A stretch of 64,000 nt of DNA from NCBI RefSeq assembly GCF_007859635.1, contig NZ_CP042306.1, positions 1,550,001-1,614,000 of the forward strand. The letters run 5' to 3'. Position numbers and translations under genes: made by a program. The number at the start of each line of letters is the position of its first letter. The first letter of the stretch is position 1. The stretch comes from Sphingomonas panacisoli (GTDB lineage Bacteria > Pseudomonadota > Alphaproteobacteria > Sphingomonadales > Sphingomonadaceae). Shown here piece after piece: positions 28,312 to 36,760 of this stretch. A model generated the notes under the pieces. The model was given only the letters and a program-made list of their open reading frames with translations. It was not told where the DNA came from and did not search any database.

Positions 28312-28522
28312 CGGTTCTGTCCTGTTGGTTCGAGAGTATCGTGGCGTCGTCAGTGCGGCGCTGGTCGGCCGCGGCGTCCTTGGCGGCATCGTTCGTGGCA
28401 CTGGCCTTTACGACCGATTTGCCCGCCTGATTCCGGCTGCACATTGTCATGCTGACGATCGCGAGGACGAGGCAGGCGATGGTCGCGCCGACGAGGACCT
28501 TGATGACGAGGGAGCGGGTCAC
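28202..28522 (-). CDS. Rz-like inner-membrane spanin
   Basis: A 106-residue protein with one N-terminal transmembrane helix (LVIKVLVGATIACLVLAIVS) and a polar, helical periplasmic part, typical of i-spanins. The GTG start overlaps the holin-like stop (GTGA). Its 3' part contains the start of the Rz1-like gene. Confidence 0.65.
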   Translation of the reverse strand: MTRSLVIKVLVGATIACLVLAIVSMTMCSRNQAGKSVVKASATNDAAKDAAADQRRTDDATILSNQQDRTDAINAAPKGETGPASRALNCQRWMRAHPGKAKPAAC

Positions 28523-28842
28523 GATTTCACTACCGCCACGTTGTCGCTCGCGCTCTTTGCCATCTTGAGCTCGTTCGCGTGCTGCCGGCGCGCTTTCCAC
28601 TGGCGCCAAGCTGGCGTGCCGATCGCAATGACGAGACCGACGAACGCAAGGCCGGGTTCGCTGCCGAGCCAGTTCACGGTATCGACCATGCTGTGCTTGC
28701 CGAGCACCGCGACGAGGGCGGGCAGGGCGGCGACGAGCAGCAGAACGTCACGCGTGCCGGTGCCGACCTGCGCGGCCGTAGGTGTGACGGGAACCTCGAT
28801 CGGCTTGTCGGGTACGTCTGGATTTAGATCGGTCATTTCCAT
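28519..28842 (-). CDS. Holin-like membrane protein
   Basis: A 107-residue protein with two hydrophobic segments (LLLVAALPALVAVL and GLAFVGLVIAIGTPAW) and a charged C-terminal tail, matching class II holins in layout. It sits between the endolysin and spanin genes. The start is 28842 or 28836, both overlapping the endolysin end. Holin function is inferred from topology and context. Confidence 0.6.
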   Translation of the reverse strand: MEMTDLNPDVPDKPIEVPVTPTAAQVGTGTRDVLLLVAALPALVAVLGKHSMVDTVNWLGSEPGLAFVGLVIAIGTPAWRQWKARRQHANELKMAKSASDNVAVVKS

Positions 28843-29414
28843 CCCCCATCAAGAAGAGCGTTTTCGAAGATCTTGGCGTATCCCGCGACCATCGCCGCGC
28901 GGTCCTGCACGTTCACCAGGTAACGGGCGTTGATGTACTGCGTGATCGACGCCGCCCCTTGCGCAGGGAGCCGCTGCGACATCTTCTTGCCTTGGGCGTC
29001 GTAGCGGCCTTCTTCCATGCCCTTGCGGAGCGCGAGCGCGGCAATGTCGGGGCGCATCGCCAGATCGAGGTTCGCGAGAATGTCGCCGGGTTGCGTGAGG
29101 CCAGAGGCCGCGGCTTCGGCATCGAGCCACGCGTAATTCTTTGGCCACGTCACCTGCACATACCCGCGCCCATAGTGCGGCCAGTAGCGAAGGTTCTTCT
29201 TGCGCCACGCCTCGCTGGCGTTCGGGCTTTCTCGAACCGGCTGCATGGTCGCGCCCGTCTCATGCCAGGCGGTCGCCAGCATGTAGGCAGCGTAGGACAG
29301 CGGAGCGCCCTCGCACGCTTTCAGGACGGCATTGAAGCCGTTCACCTGTAGCTGGGACAGCCGACCCAGCTTGATACGCAGGGTGGCGAAGAATTTGGTG
29401 GGATCGAAGGTCAT
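28833..29414 (-). CDS. Endolysin, glycoside hydrolase family 19-like
   Basis: A 193-residue GH19-type lysozyme/chitinase fold protein: the catalytic region AYMLATAWHETGATMQPVRE (Glu52, Glu62) and the substrate-cleft motif YGRGYVQVTWPKNY. It has no signal peptide, so export needs the holin. It cleaves peptidoglycan at the end of the lytic cycle. It overlaps the neighbouring genes at both ends. Confidence 0.85.
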   Translation of the reverse strand: MTFDPTKFFATLRIKLGRLSQLQVNGFNAVLKACEGAPLSYAAYMLATAWHETGATMQPVRESPNASEAWRKKNLRYWPHYGRGYVQVTWPKNYAWLDAEAAASGLTQPGDILANLDLAMRPDIAALALRKGMEEGRYDAQGKKMSQRLPAQGAASITQYINARYLVNVQDRAAMVAGYAKIFENALLDGGWK

Positions 29415-29746
29415 TCTAATATTCCCCGCTCTCTGAGCGCTTGGCGCACCACCTGTTCATCATGTCGGCGCTGCGCATCGGCCTTGAGCAATTCAACCAG
29501 CTCGCCCGTAATCTCGGCGCTGCTGCCGACCGTCTCGTTGACGCAGCCGAGGATCGAGATGAGTTCCTCCAGCAGCCGCTTGTCGGTGAACGACGCGGCG
29601 ACGACGTGCATGTCGGCGGTTTCAGCTTGGCCGCCGTCCGCGACCCGTTTGCGGCCACTGAGATACCCGGCGAGACCAAGCATGATGATCCCAAGCGCGC
29701 CCCCAAGAAGCTTGAGTATGGCGATCCAGCCATCAGCCGATTCCAT
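29411..29746 (-). CDS. Membrane-anchored helical phage protein
   Basis: A 111-residue protein with one transmembrane helix near residues 8-28 (ILKLLGGALGIIMLGLAGYL) and a helical C-terminal part. The start at 29746 lies inside the end of the upstream membrane-protein gene. It is part of the lysis cassette, possibly a second holin or antiholin. Not recognised beyond topology. Confidence 0.55.
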   Translation of the reverse strand: MESADGWIAILKLLGGALGIIMLGLAGYLSGRKRVADGGQAETADMHVVAASFTDKRLLEELISILGCVNETVGSSAEITGELVELLKADAQRRHDEQVVRQALRERGILE

Positions 29747-30197
29747 TGGCCGGGGTCCCGCGCTTGAACGCTGCCGCGATTTCGCGCGACGCACGGAGAA
29801 CAGAAAGTAAGTCGAACGCCAGAAACCCCCCGTAAGTGAACAATGCGCCGGTCATCCACGGCAACTGGAGCGCGCCAAGCAGGAACCCGAGCCACAGCAC
29901 GCCTGAACAGCCCGCACCGATCGCGCGAAACACCGTCGAGCCCTTCGGCCTGGAGCCGTTGATCCACAGGCACGCAAGGCGCACGATCCCGACGACGATC
30001 GCGAACACGCCCCATCCGCGCTGGTCGATTCCCGTCGCCAGCAGGGGTTGAAAGAACGGCCCGGCCATGGCGTGACGCGCCACGGTCAGGAAGCTGTCGA
30101 TGAACGCGCTGAGGCCCCAGCACAGCACGACAACCGAGATAATCAACTCGGGCTGGCGATCCGGGTGACGGAATAGAGGAAGGCGGGCCAGTATCAC
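29733..30197 (-). CDS. Multi-pass membrane protein of the lysis cassette
   Basis: A 154-residue protein with about four hydrophobic helices (LIISVVVLCWGLSAFID, FAIVVGIVRLACLWI, LWLGFLLGALQL, LFTYGGFLAFDLL). The function is unknown. It lies between the acetyltransferase/tailspike region and the endolysin and could help form a lysis pore or exclude superinfecting phages. Confidence 0.55.
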   Translation of the reverse strand: MILARLPLFRHPDRQPELIISVVVLCWGLSAFIDSFLTVARHAMAGPFFQPLLATGIDQRGWGVFAIVVGIVRLACLWINGSRPKGSTVFRAIGAGCSGVLWLGFLLGALQLPWMTGALFTYGGFLAFDLLSVLRASREIAAAFKRGTPANGIG

Positions 30198-30244
30198 GCC
30201 GCTTTCCTCTGGACTTGAGGGGCTATGTCGTTCAGATTCCGAGA

Positions 30245-30841
30245 ATGCATAATCCCTTTTTGCCGGGGTTTTACTGCTCCGAGGAACTCCGCGAATTTGG
30301 CTTTGCGCACGTCGGTGACGGCGTTCAGGTGTCCAAGGATTGCGTGATCGTCTCGCCGGAAAACGTCACGATCGGCGACCATTCCCGCATAGATGCTGGT
30401 TGCCATATTATCGCGACAGGCCCCGTCGAGATCGGCCGGCACGTGCATATCGGAGGTGGTTGCCACCTGTCGGGTCGCGGCGGGATTACGATGGCGGATT
30501 TCTCCGGCCTTTCGCAGGGTGTCCGCATCTACTCGGCGAGCGACGACTATAGCGGCCGACACATGACGAACCCGACCGTTCCCGAGGAATTTACGAACGT
30601 GCGCGTCGCGCCCTGCCGGTTGGGCAGGCACGTGATCGTCGGCTCGGGGTCGGTAATCCTTCCGGGCGTCGTGATCGGCGATGGTGCGGCCGTAGGCGCC
30701 CTTTCTCTCGTCAGTCACCGCGTTCCTGAGTGGACGATATACGCGGGCTCCCCCGCGCGCCGGGTTGCCGAGCGCTCGCGCGGGTTGCTGGTGCTTGAAG
30801 CCGCTATGGAGGGGACAGCACTGGCTGAGGTTGCGGGATAG
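30245..30841 (+). CDS. Hexapeptide-repeat O-acetyltransferase (phage cargo gene)
   Basis: A 198-residue left-handed beta-helix acyltransferase: repeated units such as VTIGDHSRIDAG, VEIGRHVHIGGG and VIVGSGSVILPGVVIGDG, ending with the family tail YAGSPARRV. It probably transfers acetyl from acetyl-CoA to a surface sugar. It is on the strand opposite the late operon, between the tailspike and the lysis genes, a common place for lysogenic-conversion genes that mask the phage receptor. The ATG at 30245 is preferred over a TTG at 30215. Confidence 0.75.
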   Translation: MHNPFLPGFYCSEELREFGFAHVGDGVQVSKDCVIVSPENVTIGDHSRIDAGCHIIATGPVEIGRHVHIGGGCHLSGRGGITMADFSGLSQGVRIYSASDDYSGRHMTNPTVPEEFTNVRVAPCRLGRHVIVGSGSVILPGVVIGDGAAVGALSLVSHRVPEWTIYAGSPARRVAERSRGLLVLEAAMEGTALAEVAG

Positions 30842-30846
30842 CATCG

Positions 30847-32904
30847 TCAGCTTCCCGTGATGTCCGAAACAGGCATCCAGACGCCGCTCGACTTGACCAG
30901 CACGACCGTCCGCCGAAGCGCTCCAACGATGTTTGACGCGGACGGAAGGCGCAGGTTCGTGTTGTACTGAAGCGTCGTGTTGCTGTCCGTGAACGTAAGC
31001 ATGATCTGCTGACCGTCCACACCGCCAAGGAAGTTAGTGATCGTCGTGGCCGACGCGTTGGTGATGACGAAGCGCTCGATCCCGCCAGCGACGGATGGCG
31101 TGGTTGAACCAGCCGTGTAAACCCCGGTGAGAAGCTGTCCCGGCACTTGATCGACAATGTTCGGGTTCGTGCGCGTCGCTGCGTACTCGACGTTCAGCGA
31201 CGTAAACCCGGTGTCGTTGTCGTTCGCGCGAACAACGATTTTCGCCGTGCCGGTCGCCATAGCGGAAGGCAGATAGACCGTGGCGAAATTGACGAGGCTT
31301 GGGGTTCCAGCAGCCGTACCAGCCACCTTGTTACGCTCAACGTAGACGTTCGCGACATCGCCAGCGCCCGCAATCGTGCCTACTGCAATCAGGCGCTCCG
31401 TGCCGTTGGCAACGTTGGCCAGGTAGAAATTGTTGTCGCTGAGATTGATGTTCGATCCGTTATAGACCTCGATCTCGTACTGCGCGGTCGCGACGGCCAG
31501 ATCCACGAACAGCTTGTTGCGCTTGACGTCGATCCGATCGATCCGCGCGGTCGTCGGCACAAGGGGCTCGGCAATCTGGATCGACGCTATCGCATTCCTA
31601 CGGCCAACAAGCGTGTTATCGCTGATCTCGATATCACCACACTGACGAACCGGCGCACCGCCGCCGCCGGTGTCCTGACCCACGCCGATCGCGCCGTCCC
31701 AATAATCTGCGATGAAGTTATTGCTGATCTTGCCACCGTAACCACGGCCCATGAAGATCGCGGGGCGTGTGACGAGGCCGTTCACGGTCTGACGGTGGTT
31801 TCGGATGATATTGCCGTCCACCAACACTCCGCCGTAGGTGCCGGCGGTGTCCTTCAACCGTGAGACATAGATGCTGTGTCGTTCGGCGTATTCGATCTGG
31901 TTATAGGCAATGATCGCGTCGGTAATGCCGACACAGTTGATGCCGTAGCCTTGGCCACCAAGAGTGCCAGTCATATGCTTGATGATATTTCTGGTGAATA
32001 TCGCATTGGTCACCGACCCGGCGCTTTCGGTGCCGATGCTGATCGCAAGGTTCAGGTTTTCAAACGCACAGCTATCGACCCAGATTTTGCTTAGGGTCTG
32101 ACCCGAATTGTTGTGGAAGCCGTACTGTTTCGCGGCCGAGTCAGTGCGGCCGGGTCCCGAAAACCGGGTGCCGCTCAAAATGATGTTATCGCAGGTGCCG
32201 ATCAGGTTTAGGATGCTGCCCTCGTCAGCAGCGCCACCATCAAGAATTAGGCGTCCCGGTCCGTGAATGCGAACATTGCTCGCGTTCGTGAGTGCCAAAA
32301 TGTCGCCCGTCGAAAGCGTGAAGTCGTCCGCTAGGTACAGGTCGCGGTTGCCACCGTGCGCGTTGATCTCGGCGATTGCCTTTACCAGGCGAGCATCATC
32401 GAAGCCGCCGACGCGCGCGCCGAACTGTTCGGGCCAGATACCAACGCGCCGGGACCAGGTTTGCAGGCTTTCAGCGACAGCCCCCGTACCGGCTTGCAGA
32501 AAGCCCGAAAGCGCCGAGCCCCCGGGTGCTGCCAGATCGGTGCGCAGAGCAGCATCGGCGCCGGTTCCGGACGCGTACGTGGGTGCGCCATCTGCATCCA
32601 GCGCAATGAATTTACCCGCATTGGCAGGTGAGGAATTTACCGCCGCGATCAGCTCACCGACAGCCGTGATTTCGAACAGCTCGTACCGGCCAGAATACTG
32701 GTGCTTGAGGTAGTAAAGCCCTTGCGAGATGACGTTAAAATAATAGCCGCCAAGGGAATCCGAGATGACGGGGTTCGGCAGCGTGCCGCCATAATCGTCG
32801 GTGAGCGCGGCCAGCGTCTGACCATCGAACTGATAGACGTAAATCTTCGCGCCGGGGACGATCGCCCCGTTCAGATCAGTCTCTACTCCCTGATAGCGCG
32901 CCAT
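30847..32904 (-). CDS. Tailspike with right-handed beta-helix (receptor depolymerase or hydrolase)
   Basis: A 685-residue protein. The N-terminal 90 residues (GAIVPGAKIYVYQFDG and NPVISDSLGGYYFN) look like a virion-binding adaptor. The centre (about 180-520) is a parallel beta-helix with repeated Asn-rich turns (NIILSGTRFSG, NNFIADYWDGAIG). The C-terminal 90 residues form a capping domain with ITNFLGGVDGQQIMLTF. Such spikes bind and cut surface polysaccharide. The specific glycan is unknown. The acetyltransferase cargo gene is next to it, on the opposite strand. Confidence 0.8.
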   Translation of the reverse strand: MARYQGVETDLNGAIVPGAKIYVYQFDGQTLAALTDDYGGTLPNPVISDSLGGYYFNVISQGLYYLKHQYSGRYELFEITAVGELIAAVNSSPANAGKFIALDADGAPTYASGTGADAALRTDLAAPGGSALSGFLQAGTGAVAESLQTWSRRVGIWPEQFGARVGGFDDARLVKAIAEINAHGGNRDLYLADDFTLSTGDILALTNASNVRIHGPGRLILDGGAADEGSILNLIGTCDNIILSGTRFSGPGRTDSAAKQYGFHNNSGQTLSKIWVDSCAFENLNLAISIGTESAGSVTNAIFTRNIIKHMTGTLGGQGYGINCVGITDAIIAYNQIEYAERHSIYVSRLKDTAGTYGGVLVDGNIIRNHRQTVNGLVTRPAIFMGRGYGGKISNNFIADYWDGAIGVGQDTGGGGAPVRQCGDIEISDNTLVGRRNAIASIQIAEPLVPTTARIDRIDVKRNKLFVDLAVATAQYEIEVYNGSNINLSDNNFYLANVANGTERLIAVGTIAGAGDVANVYVERNKVAGTAAGTPSLVNFATVYLPSAMATGTAKIVVRANDNDTGFTSLNVEYAATRTNPNIVDQVPGQLLTGVYTAGSTTPSVAGGIERFVITNASATTITNFLGGVDGQQIMLTFTDSNTTLQYNTNLRLPSASNIVGALRRTVVLVKSSGVWMPVSDITGS

Positions 32905-32906
32905 TT

Positions 32907-33350
32907 TTAGCTTCCGTAGTTAGAGCATTCGGCGGTCAGCTCGACCGTGGCGGGGATACCGCCCTTCGTTACCGTGCACGTGATTGTGGTGAGGGCCGTG
33001 TCGCCCGGCCCGACAGGCGGAGAGCGAAAGCCTGTCGTCAGGGACCCCGGCGTGATGACGTCCCATCCCGTATCGTCGAAGGCCCATCCGATGCTGTCGA
33101 ACCCACCACCACCGGCAATGGTGATCGTGGTTTGCCCGGTGCCGATGCGCTGAAAGGCGTGACTGTTGGTCGAGCCGTAAACGGCGTTGGGCGTCGCGGT
33201 CAGGCCGGTATCGCCGCCGAACGAGGAGAATACCTTCTTGAGGCCCGCTGCGGTGCGTAGCCACACTTCGCCGACCTGCTTCAGCCCCGTCGCCGTGCGG
33301 ACATAGGGTGCGACCTCTTTGAGACCGGAAGGGGTGCGGAGCGTGATCAT
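32907..33350 (-). CDS. Phage tail-associated protein
   Basis: A 147-residue protein. The N-terminal 45 residues contain three related short repeats (PSGLKEV, ATGLKQV, AAGLKKV), followed by a beta-rich domain with Gly runs (TTITIAGGGGFDS). ATGA overlap with the upstream adaptor gene. It is probably a minor tail or fibre protein. Confidence 0.6.
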   Translation of the reverse strand: MITLRTPSGLKEVAPYVRTATGLKQVGEVWLRTAAGLKKVFSSFGGDTGLTATPNAVYGSTNSHAFQRIGTGQTTITIAGGGGFDSIGWAFDDTGWDVITPGSLTTGFRSPPVGPGDTALTTITCTVTKGGIPATVELTAECSNYGS

Positions 33351-33949
33351 GCCACGCCCTTGAACCAGATTTCGCCAACCGCCGTCGTGGGGTCTGCCCC
33401 GGCCGCATCGGTGTAATACATCTTCCCGCTGATCATGGCGGGGTCGCTCCAATACGGCTCGACGCCCGCGCCTTGATGCGTAGTCTGACCCGACATCGTT
33501 CCACCCGTCAGCGCGAGATAATCGGGAATGCTGTTCGCGGCCTTGAACTGCGAGTAATTGCCCAAGCGCAGGAGCGAGAGCCCGTAGTCGGTCGGCGTGC
33601 CGTTGTTGACCAGCGCGTCTAGCGCGGTGCTGCGCGGCTGGAAGGAGTCGCTGTCAACAAACGTGGACGGTGCATAGGCGACGAGCGAGCCGCTGCTGTC
33701 GGTAACGCGCTGGCAATAGTCGCTTTGTGCGACGAACATGAAAGTCGGGTTGGCGTTTTCGTTGACCGCGAACCCGCCGACCGTGCGGATTGGCTGGGAC
33801 AGGGGCGTCGTCAATGCCTGGTCGGCATAGACCGTGATCGGATTGACCTGCGGATCAGCGCCAGCTTCGCCCACGAAGATATTGCCCCCGTCGAGAAGGT
33901 CTCCACGGGCGTCCAGGAACAGCGGGAAGATGTTGCGGACCTGCTGCAT
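33347..33949 (-). CDS. P22 tailspike head-binding-domain-like adaptor
   Basis: A 200-residue protein whose N-terminal 110 residues resemble the head-binding domain of P22-type tailspikes: FLDARGDLLDGGNIFVGEAG, VNPITVYADQALTTPLSQPI and GSLVAYAPS. It lacks a catalytic beta-helix, and the C-terminal part (SGQTTHQGAGVEPYW) looks like a connector. It probably links the true spike encoded downstream to the virion. The start at 33949 overlaps the ejection-protein stop. Confidence 0.65.
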   Translation of the reverse strand: MQQVRNIFPLFLDARGDLLDGGNIFVGEAGADPQVNPITVYADQALTTPLSQPIRTVGGFAVNENANPTFMFVAQSDYCQRVTDSSGSLVAYAPSTFVDSDSFQPRSTALDALVNNGTPTDYGLSLLRLGNYSQFKAANSIPDYLALTGGTMSGQTTHQGAGVEPYWSDPAMISGKMYYTDAAGADPTTAVGEIWFKGVA

Positions 33950-35991
33950 TAGCGCGCACTCTCGTATTGGCGGTATTGCCGCTCTTGCTGCGTGTGCAGC
34001 CACTTGGCGTATGTCGTTGCTTGGTCGGGCGTGCGGAAAACGCCGAGCATCCGGCCGGTGCGATAATAGTTGTCGATCGCCTCTCGGTCAGACATGATGC
34101 GCCCATCATCGGAAACAGTCGGCACCAAGACTTCGCCCTGAGGCGTACCGAACGACATCGACCTGACCGTCGAAATCGACCCATCTTTGTTGCGCACGAC
34201 GGGCCGCGTGTTGAGATCAATATTCCCCGGCGTGACCGGAGTTACGGGCGCGCCATCGTTCGCAGCGGCTGGGTCAGGGCCTTCGTATTGGGATTGGTCC
34301 TGAGCAGCGCTCCCGTTGACTACGCTGGGGCCGTCTCCGCTTTCGTCTGCGGCTGCGCGCATGGGCGGCACGGTGAATGCATCCCGCAGCCTTGCCTGTA
34401 GGCCCAAAACCTCATTGGCGATTGTCGGCTCCGCACGTGCGATACGGCTGAGCCGTTCGACGTAAGCAGGCGTCGAGAGCGAGGTACGCGGGGCGCGTGC
34501 AAGCCACCGGGCGACGCGCGGCGATGCCAGTAGCCGACCAGCGGCGTATTGTCCGACCAGCACCTTCGCCAGAACAGGAAGGCCGAGCAACCCGGTTGCG
34601 CCAGTGGCAAGATTTGCCACCGAGCCGCCCGTGTTCGAGCGGTTGGCGTACTTGGCCGCTTCCTTCGCGCCGTCCGCGATGCGGGCTAGGTCGTTGAGGG
34701 CAGCGCGGGCCTCGGGACCGAAATAAGCGCGCTTCGCGTTCTCGCCGATCTCGTTGTAGTTCGTCAGGAATTTGGCAAGCGAGAAAGCGTCGCCTTCGGC
34801 ATTCTGCGTGCCGTTGGTCGCGCGACCCAATCCGCCGATCACGCTTGCCCGAACGTCGTTAGCTTCGTCGTTGGGCAGGGTGTTGAGAAACCGAACGGCG
34901 CGGCCGTTATTTCCCTGTAAATCGCCCATCAGTGACTTGACGATCGCCTCGCCGCTCTTGGTCCCATCCTTGCCAATGATCGGGGTCAGAACGTTATCGA
35001 TCGTCTGGATACGCTCGCGTGCGAAACGATCCGCATTGGCGTAGAGGCGCGCGGCATTTCCACGGCCCGCAGCGTTGAGGCCGTTGGTTACGTCATTGGC
35101 AGCCGCATCCATGACCATGCCGATGCGTCGCTCGGTATCGCTGCCGCGCAGACCGTCACGCATGAACTGTTCGCGCAGGACGGTGCGCATCTTCTTCATG
35201 CCAGCCACGCTCACATCGCCACGCGCGAGTTCGTCGCGTAGCGTCTGCAACCGCGCCAATGGCTCGGCACCGCCAGGCACATCGCGGAGTTCGGCGATGT
35301 TGCGGTCAAGCTCGGCTAGGGCTTGCGTGGGTGGGACGCGCGTGTCGCCCGCCGCACGCTCGGCCAGATCGTAGAGCCCGTTCTTCTGTGTACGGGAGGT
35401 GGCGATAAAGTCGTTCGCACCCGCGCGCGCGCGTTCGCCAGCCGCTTCGGGGCGCAGTGCCGTGCCGATTTCCGCTGCAACACGATCGCGAGCCGCCTGG
35501 GACTGATCCATCATCCGCGTGGAGGCGTCAATGATCGGTTTGCCGCCGATCATGGTCTGCGCCATCGCCGATGTTGCGCGACGAGTGGTGGGGCCACCGA
35601 CATCTGCCGGAAGCGGATCGATACCCAAACGATCAGCCGCAGCCATTACGGCCTGACCGTCTGTCATAGGTGCGCCGCGTGCCCCCGTAGAGGGTCGAAC
35701 GAAGCGACCGCCGAGCCCTACGGTCGCAGCGCCGAGCGCGCCCCCAAGTGCCGCACCGGACAGTCCGCCCGCCAGTGCATCTTGCGGTGTATCCGCGCTG
35801 ATAACACCCGTCCCGCCACCGTAGGCAGCGCCTTCGCCTGCCGCACGCCCGGTCGCGGCAACGACGCGCTGCGATGTTTGCAAGAATGCGGGCCTCTTCT
35901 CGCGTCGCGCCACTGCGAAGCGCGTTGGCGCCTGCCTCGTACCCTGCGCGCTCGGCTGCCGTGCCGATGCCTGTTGGCAGAACGGCGCCAC
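33949..35991 (-). CDS. Ejection protein, C-terminal part (frameshifted from upstream part)
   Basis: A 680-codon frame whose first 40 codons read as noise; good protein begins near [18 protein letters not shown], exactly where the upstream frame turns to noise. The body is long, helical and Ala/Arg-rich, with a C-terminal module ([19 protein letters not shown], then [20 protein letters not shown]) found at the ends of phage virion proteins. By position it corresponds to P22 gp16, which leaves the virion with the DNA. The frameshift lies at about 35861-35875. Confidence 0.65.
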   Translation of the reverse strand: MAPFCQQASARQPSAQGTRQAPTRFAVARREKRPAFLQTSQRVVAATGRAAGEGAAYGGGTGVISADTPQDALAGGLSGAALGGALGAATVGLGGRFVRPSTGARGAPMTDGQAVMAAADRLGIDPLPADVGGPTTRRATSAMAQTMIGGKPIIDASTRMMDQSQAARDRVAAEIGTALRPEAAGERARAGANDFIATSRTQKNGLYDLAERAAGDTRVPPTQALAELDRNIAELRDVPGGAEPLARLQTLRDELARGDVSVAGMKKMRTVLREQFMRDGLRGSDTERRIGMVMDAAANDVTNGLNAAGRGNAARLYANADRFARERIQTIDNVLTPIIGKDGTKSGEAIVKSLMGDLQGNNGRAVRFLNTLPNDEANDVRASVIGGLGRATNGTQNAEGDAFSLAKFLTNYNEIGENAKRAYFGPEARAALNDLARIADGAKEAAKYANRSNTGGSVANLATGATGLLGLPVLAKVLVGQYAAGRLLASPRVARWLARAPRTSLSTPAYVERLSRIARAEPTIANEVLGLQARLRDAFTVPPMRAAADESGDGPSVVNGSAAQDQSQYEGPDPAAANDGAPVTPVTPGNIDLNTRPVVRNKDGSISTVRSMSFGTPQGEVLVPTVSDDGRIMSDREAIDNYYRTGRMLGVFRTPDQATTYAKWLHTQQERQYRQYESAR

Positions 35992-36760
35992 CGGCCAAAG
36001 CGCCCGTTACGTACATGCCGGGATTTTCGCCCCGATCAGCCTCGCGCTGCCCTTCGTATTGATCGAGCGCGCCGTAATAGTTTTTCAGCCAGTCCTGCTT
36101 GTCGCTACCGTTTCCGCCGAGGCCAAGCGAGGTCGAGGTAGCGTCGAGTGCCGCCAGGACTTTGCCAGCCCCGCCCAACGTCGCAGCGTCGCCCGCGCCC
36201 TCCAGAAACGCTCGATCACTGCCCGAGCCACCGTAACCCTGATCCTGACCGAGCGACCCCGGCTTGCCATAAGCCATGTTGCCGGCGACGCCCTGACCCT
36301 TGCGGCGCTGGTCGATCACGGTGTCAAAATTGTCCTGGAAGTCGTATCCGCGCGCACGGACGTAGGCGCGGGCATTCGCCGCCGCTTTGTCGATGGGGTC
36401 GCTCGACAGGATATGCAGAAGATGGTCCGACTCTTCGGGCGTGAGCTGGAGGTTCGGGCCGCTTTTGCCGTCGAACCCGTCGCGCGCTTCCGTCTCTGCC
36501 GGCAGTAGGCCGGGGTCGGTAACGCCGGGTTGAGCTTGCGGCGCGGGACCACGATTGAGCGTGGGGGCGGCTGGCTGTTGCGGGGCAGGCGCATCGAGGG
36601 GTGCTGCCCCGTCCACGTCCTGCGCATTGGCAGAAGCTGCGTTCGCCGCGGCGGGATGCTGGCGCAGAACTTCGGCGCGCACCTGATCGTCGGTCGCGCC
36701 TTCGGGGCCTTCGATCTCGTACGTTTGGCCGTCAGGAGCCTGGATGCGGTACTTCGCCAT
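35633..36760 (-). CDS. Ejection protein, N-terminal part (frameshifted)
   Basis: The first 300 residues of what should be one protein of about 930 residues together with the next frame. It begins with the recurrent phage module [20 protein letters not shown], then a Pro/Ala linker, a helical region with [19 protein letters not shown], and [11 protein letters not shown]. After that this frame becomes a Cys/Arg-rich string ([13 protein letters not shown]) unlike coding sequence. It overlaps the gp20-position gene by one base. Confidence 0.65.
   Translation of the reverse strand: MAKYRIQAPDGQTYEIEGPEGATDDQVRAEVLRQHPAAANAASANAQDVDGAAPLDAPAPQQPAAPTLNRGPAPQAQPGVTDPGLLPAETEARDGFDGKSGPNLQLTPEESDHLLHILSSDPIDKAAANARAYVRARGYDFQDNFDTVIDQRRKGQGVAGNMAYGKPGSLGQDQGYGGSGSDRAFLEGAGDAATLGGAGKVLAALDATSTSLGLGGNGSDKQDWLKNYYGALDQYEGQREADRGENPGMYVTGALAGGAVLPTGIGTAAERAGYEAGANALRSGATREEARILANIAARRCRDRACGRRRRCLRWRDGCYQRGYTARCTGGRTVRCGTWGRARRCDRRARRSLRSTLYGGTRRTYDRRSGRNGCG

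Noticed and set aside
30194..30844. Minus-strand frame of 216 codons opposite the acetyltransferase
   Set aside because: The plus strand has clear hexapeptide repeats; the minus product is low-complexity His/Arg-rich.
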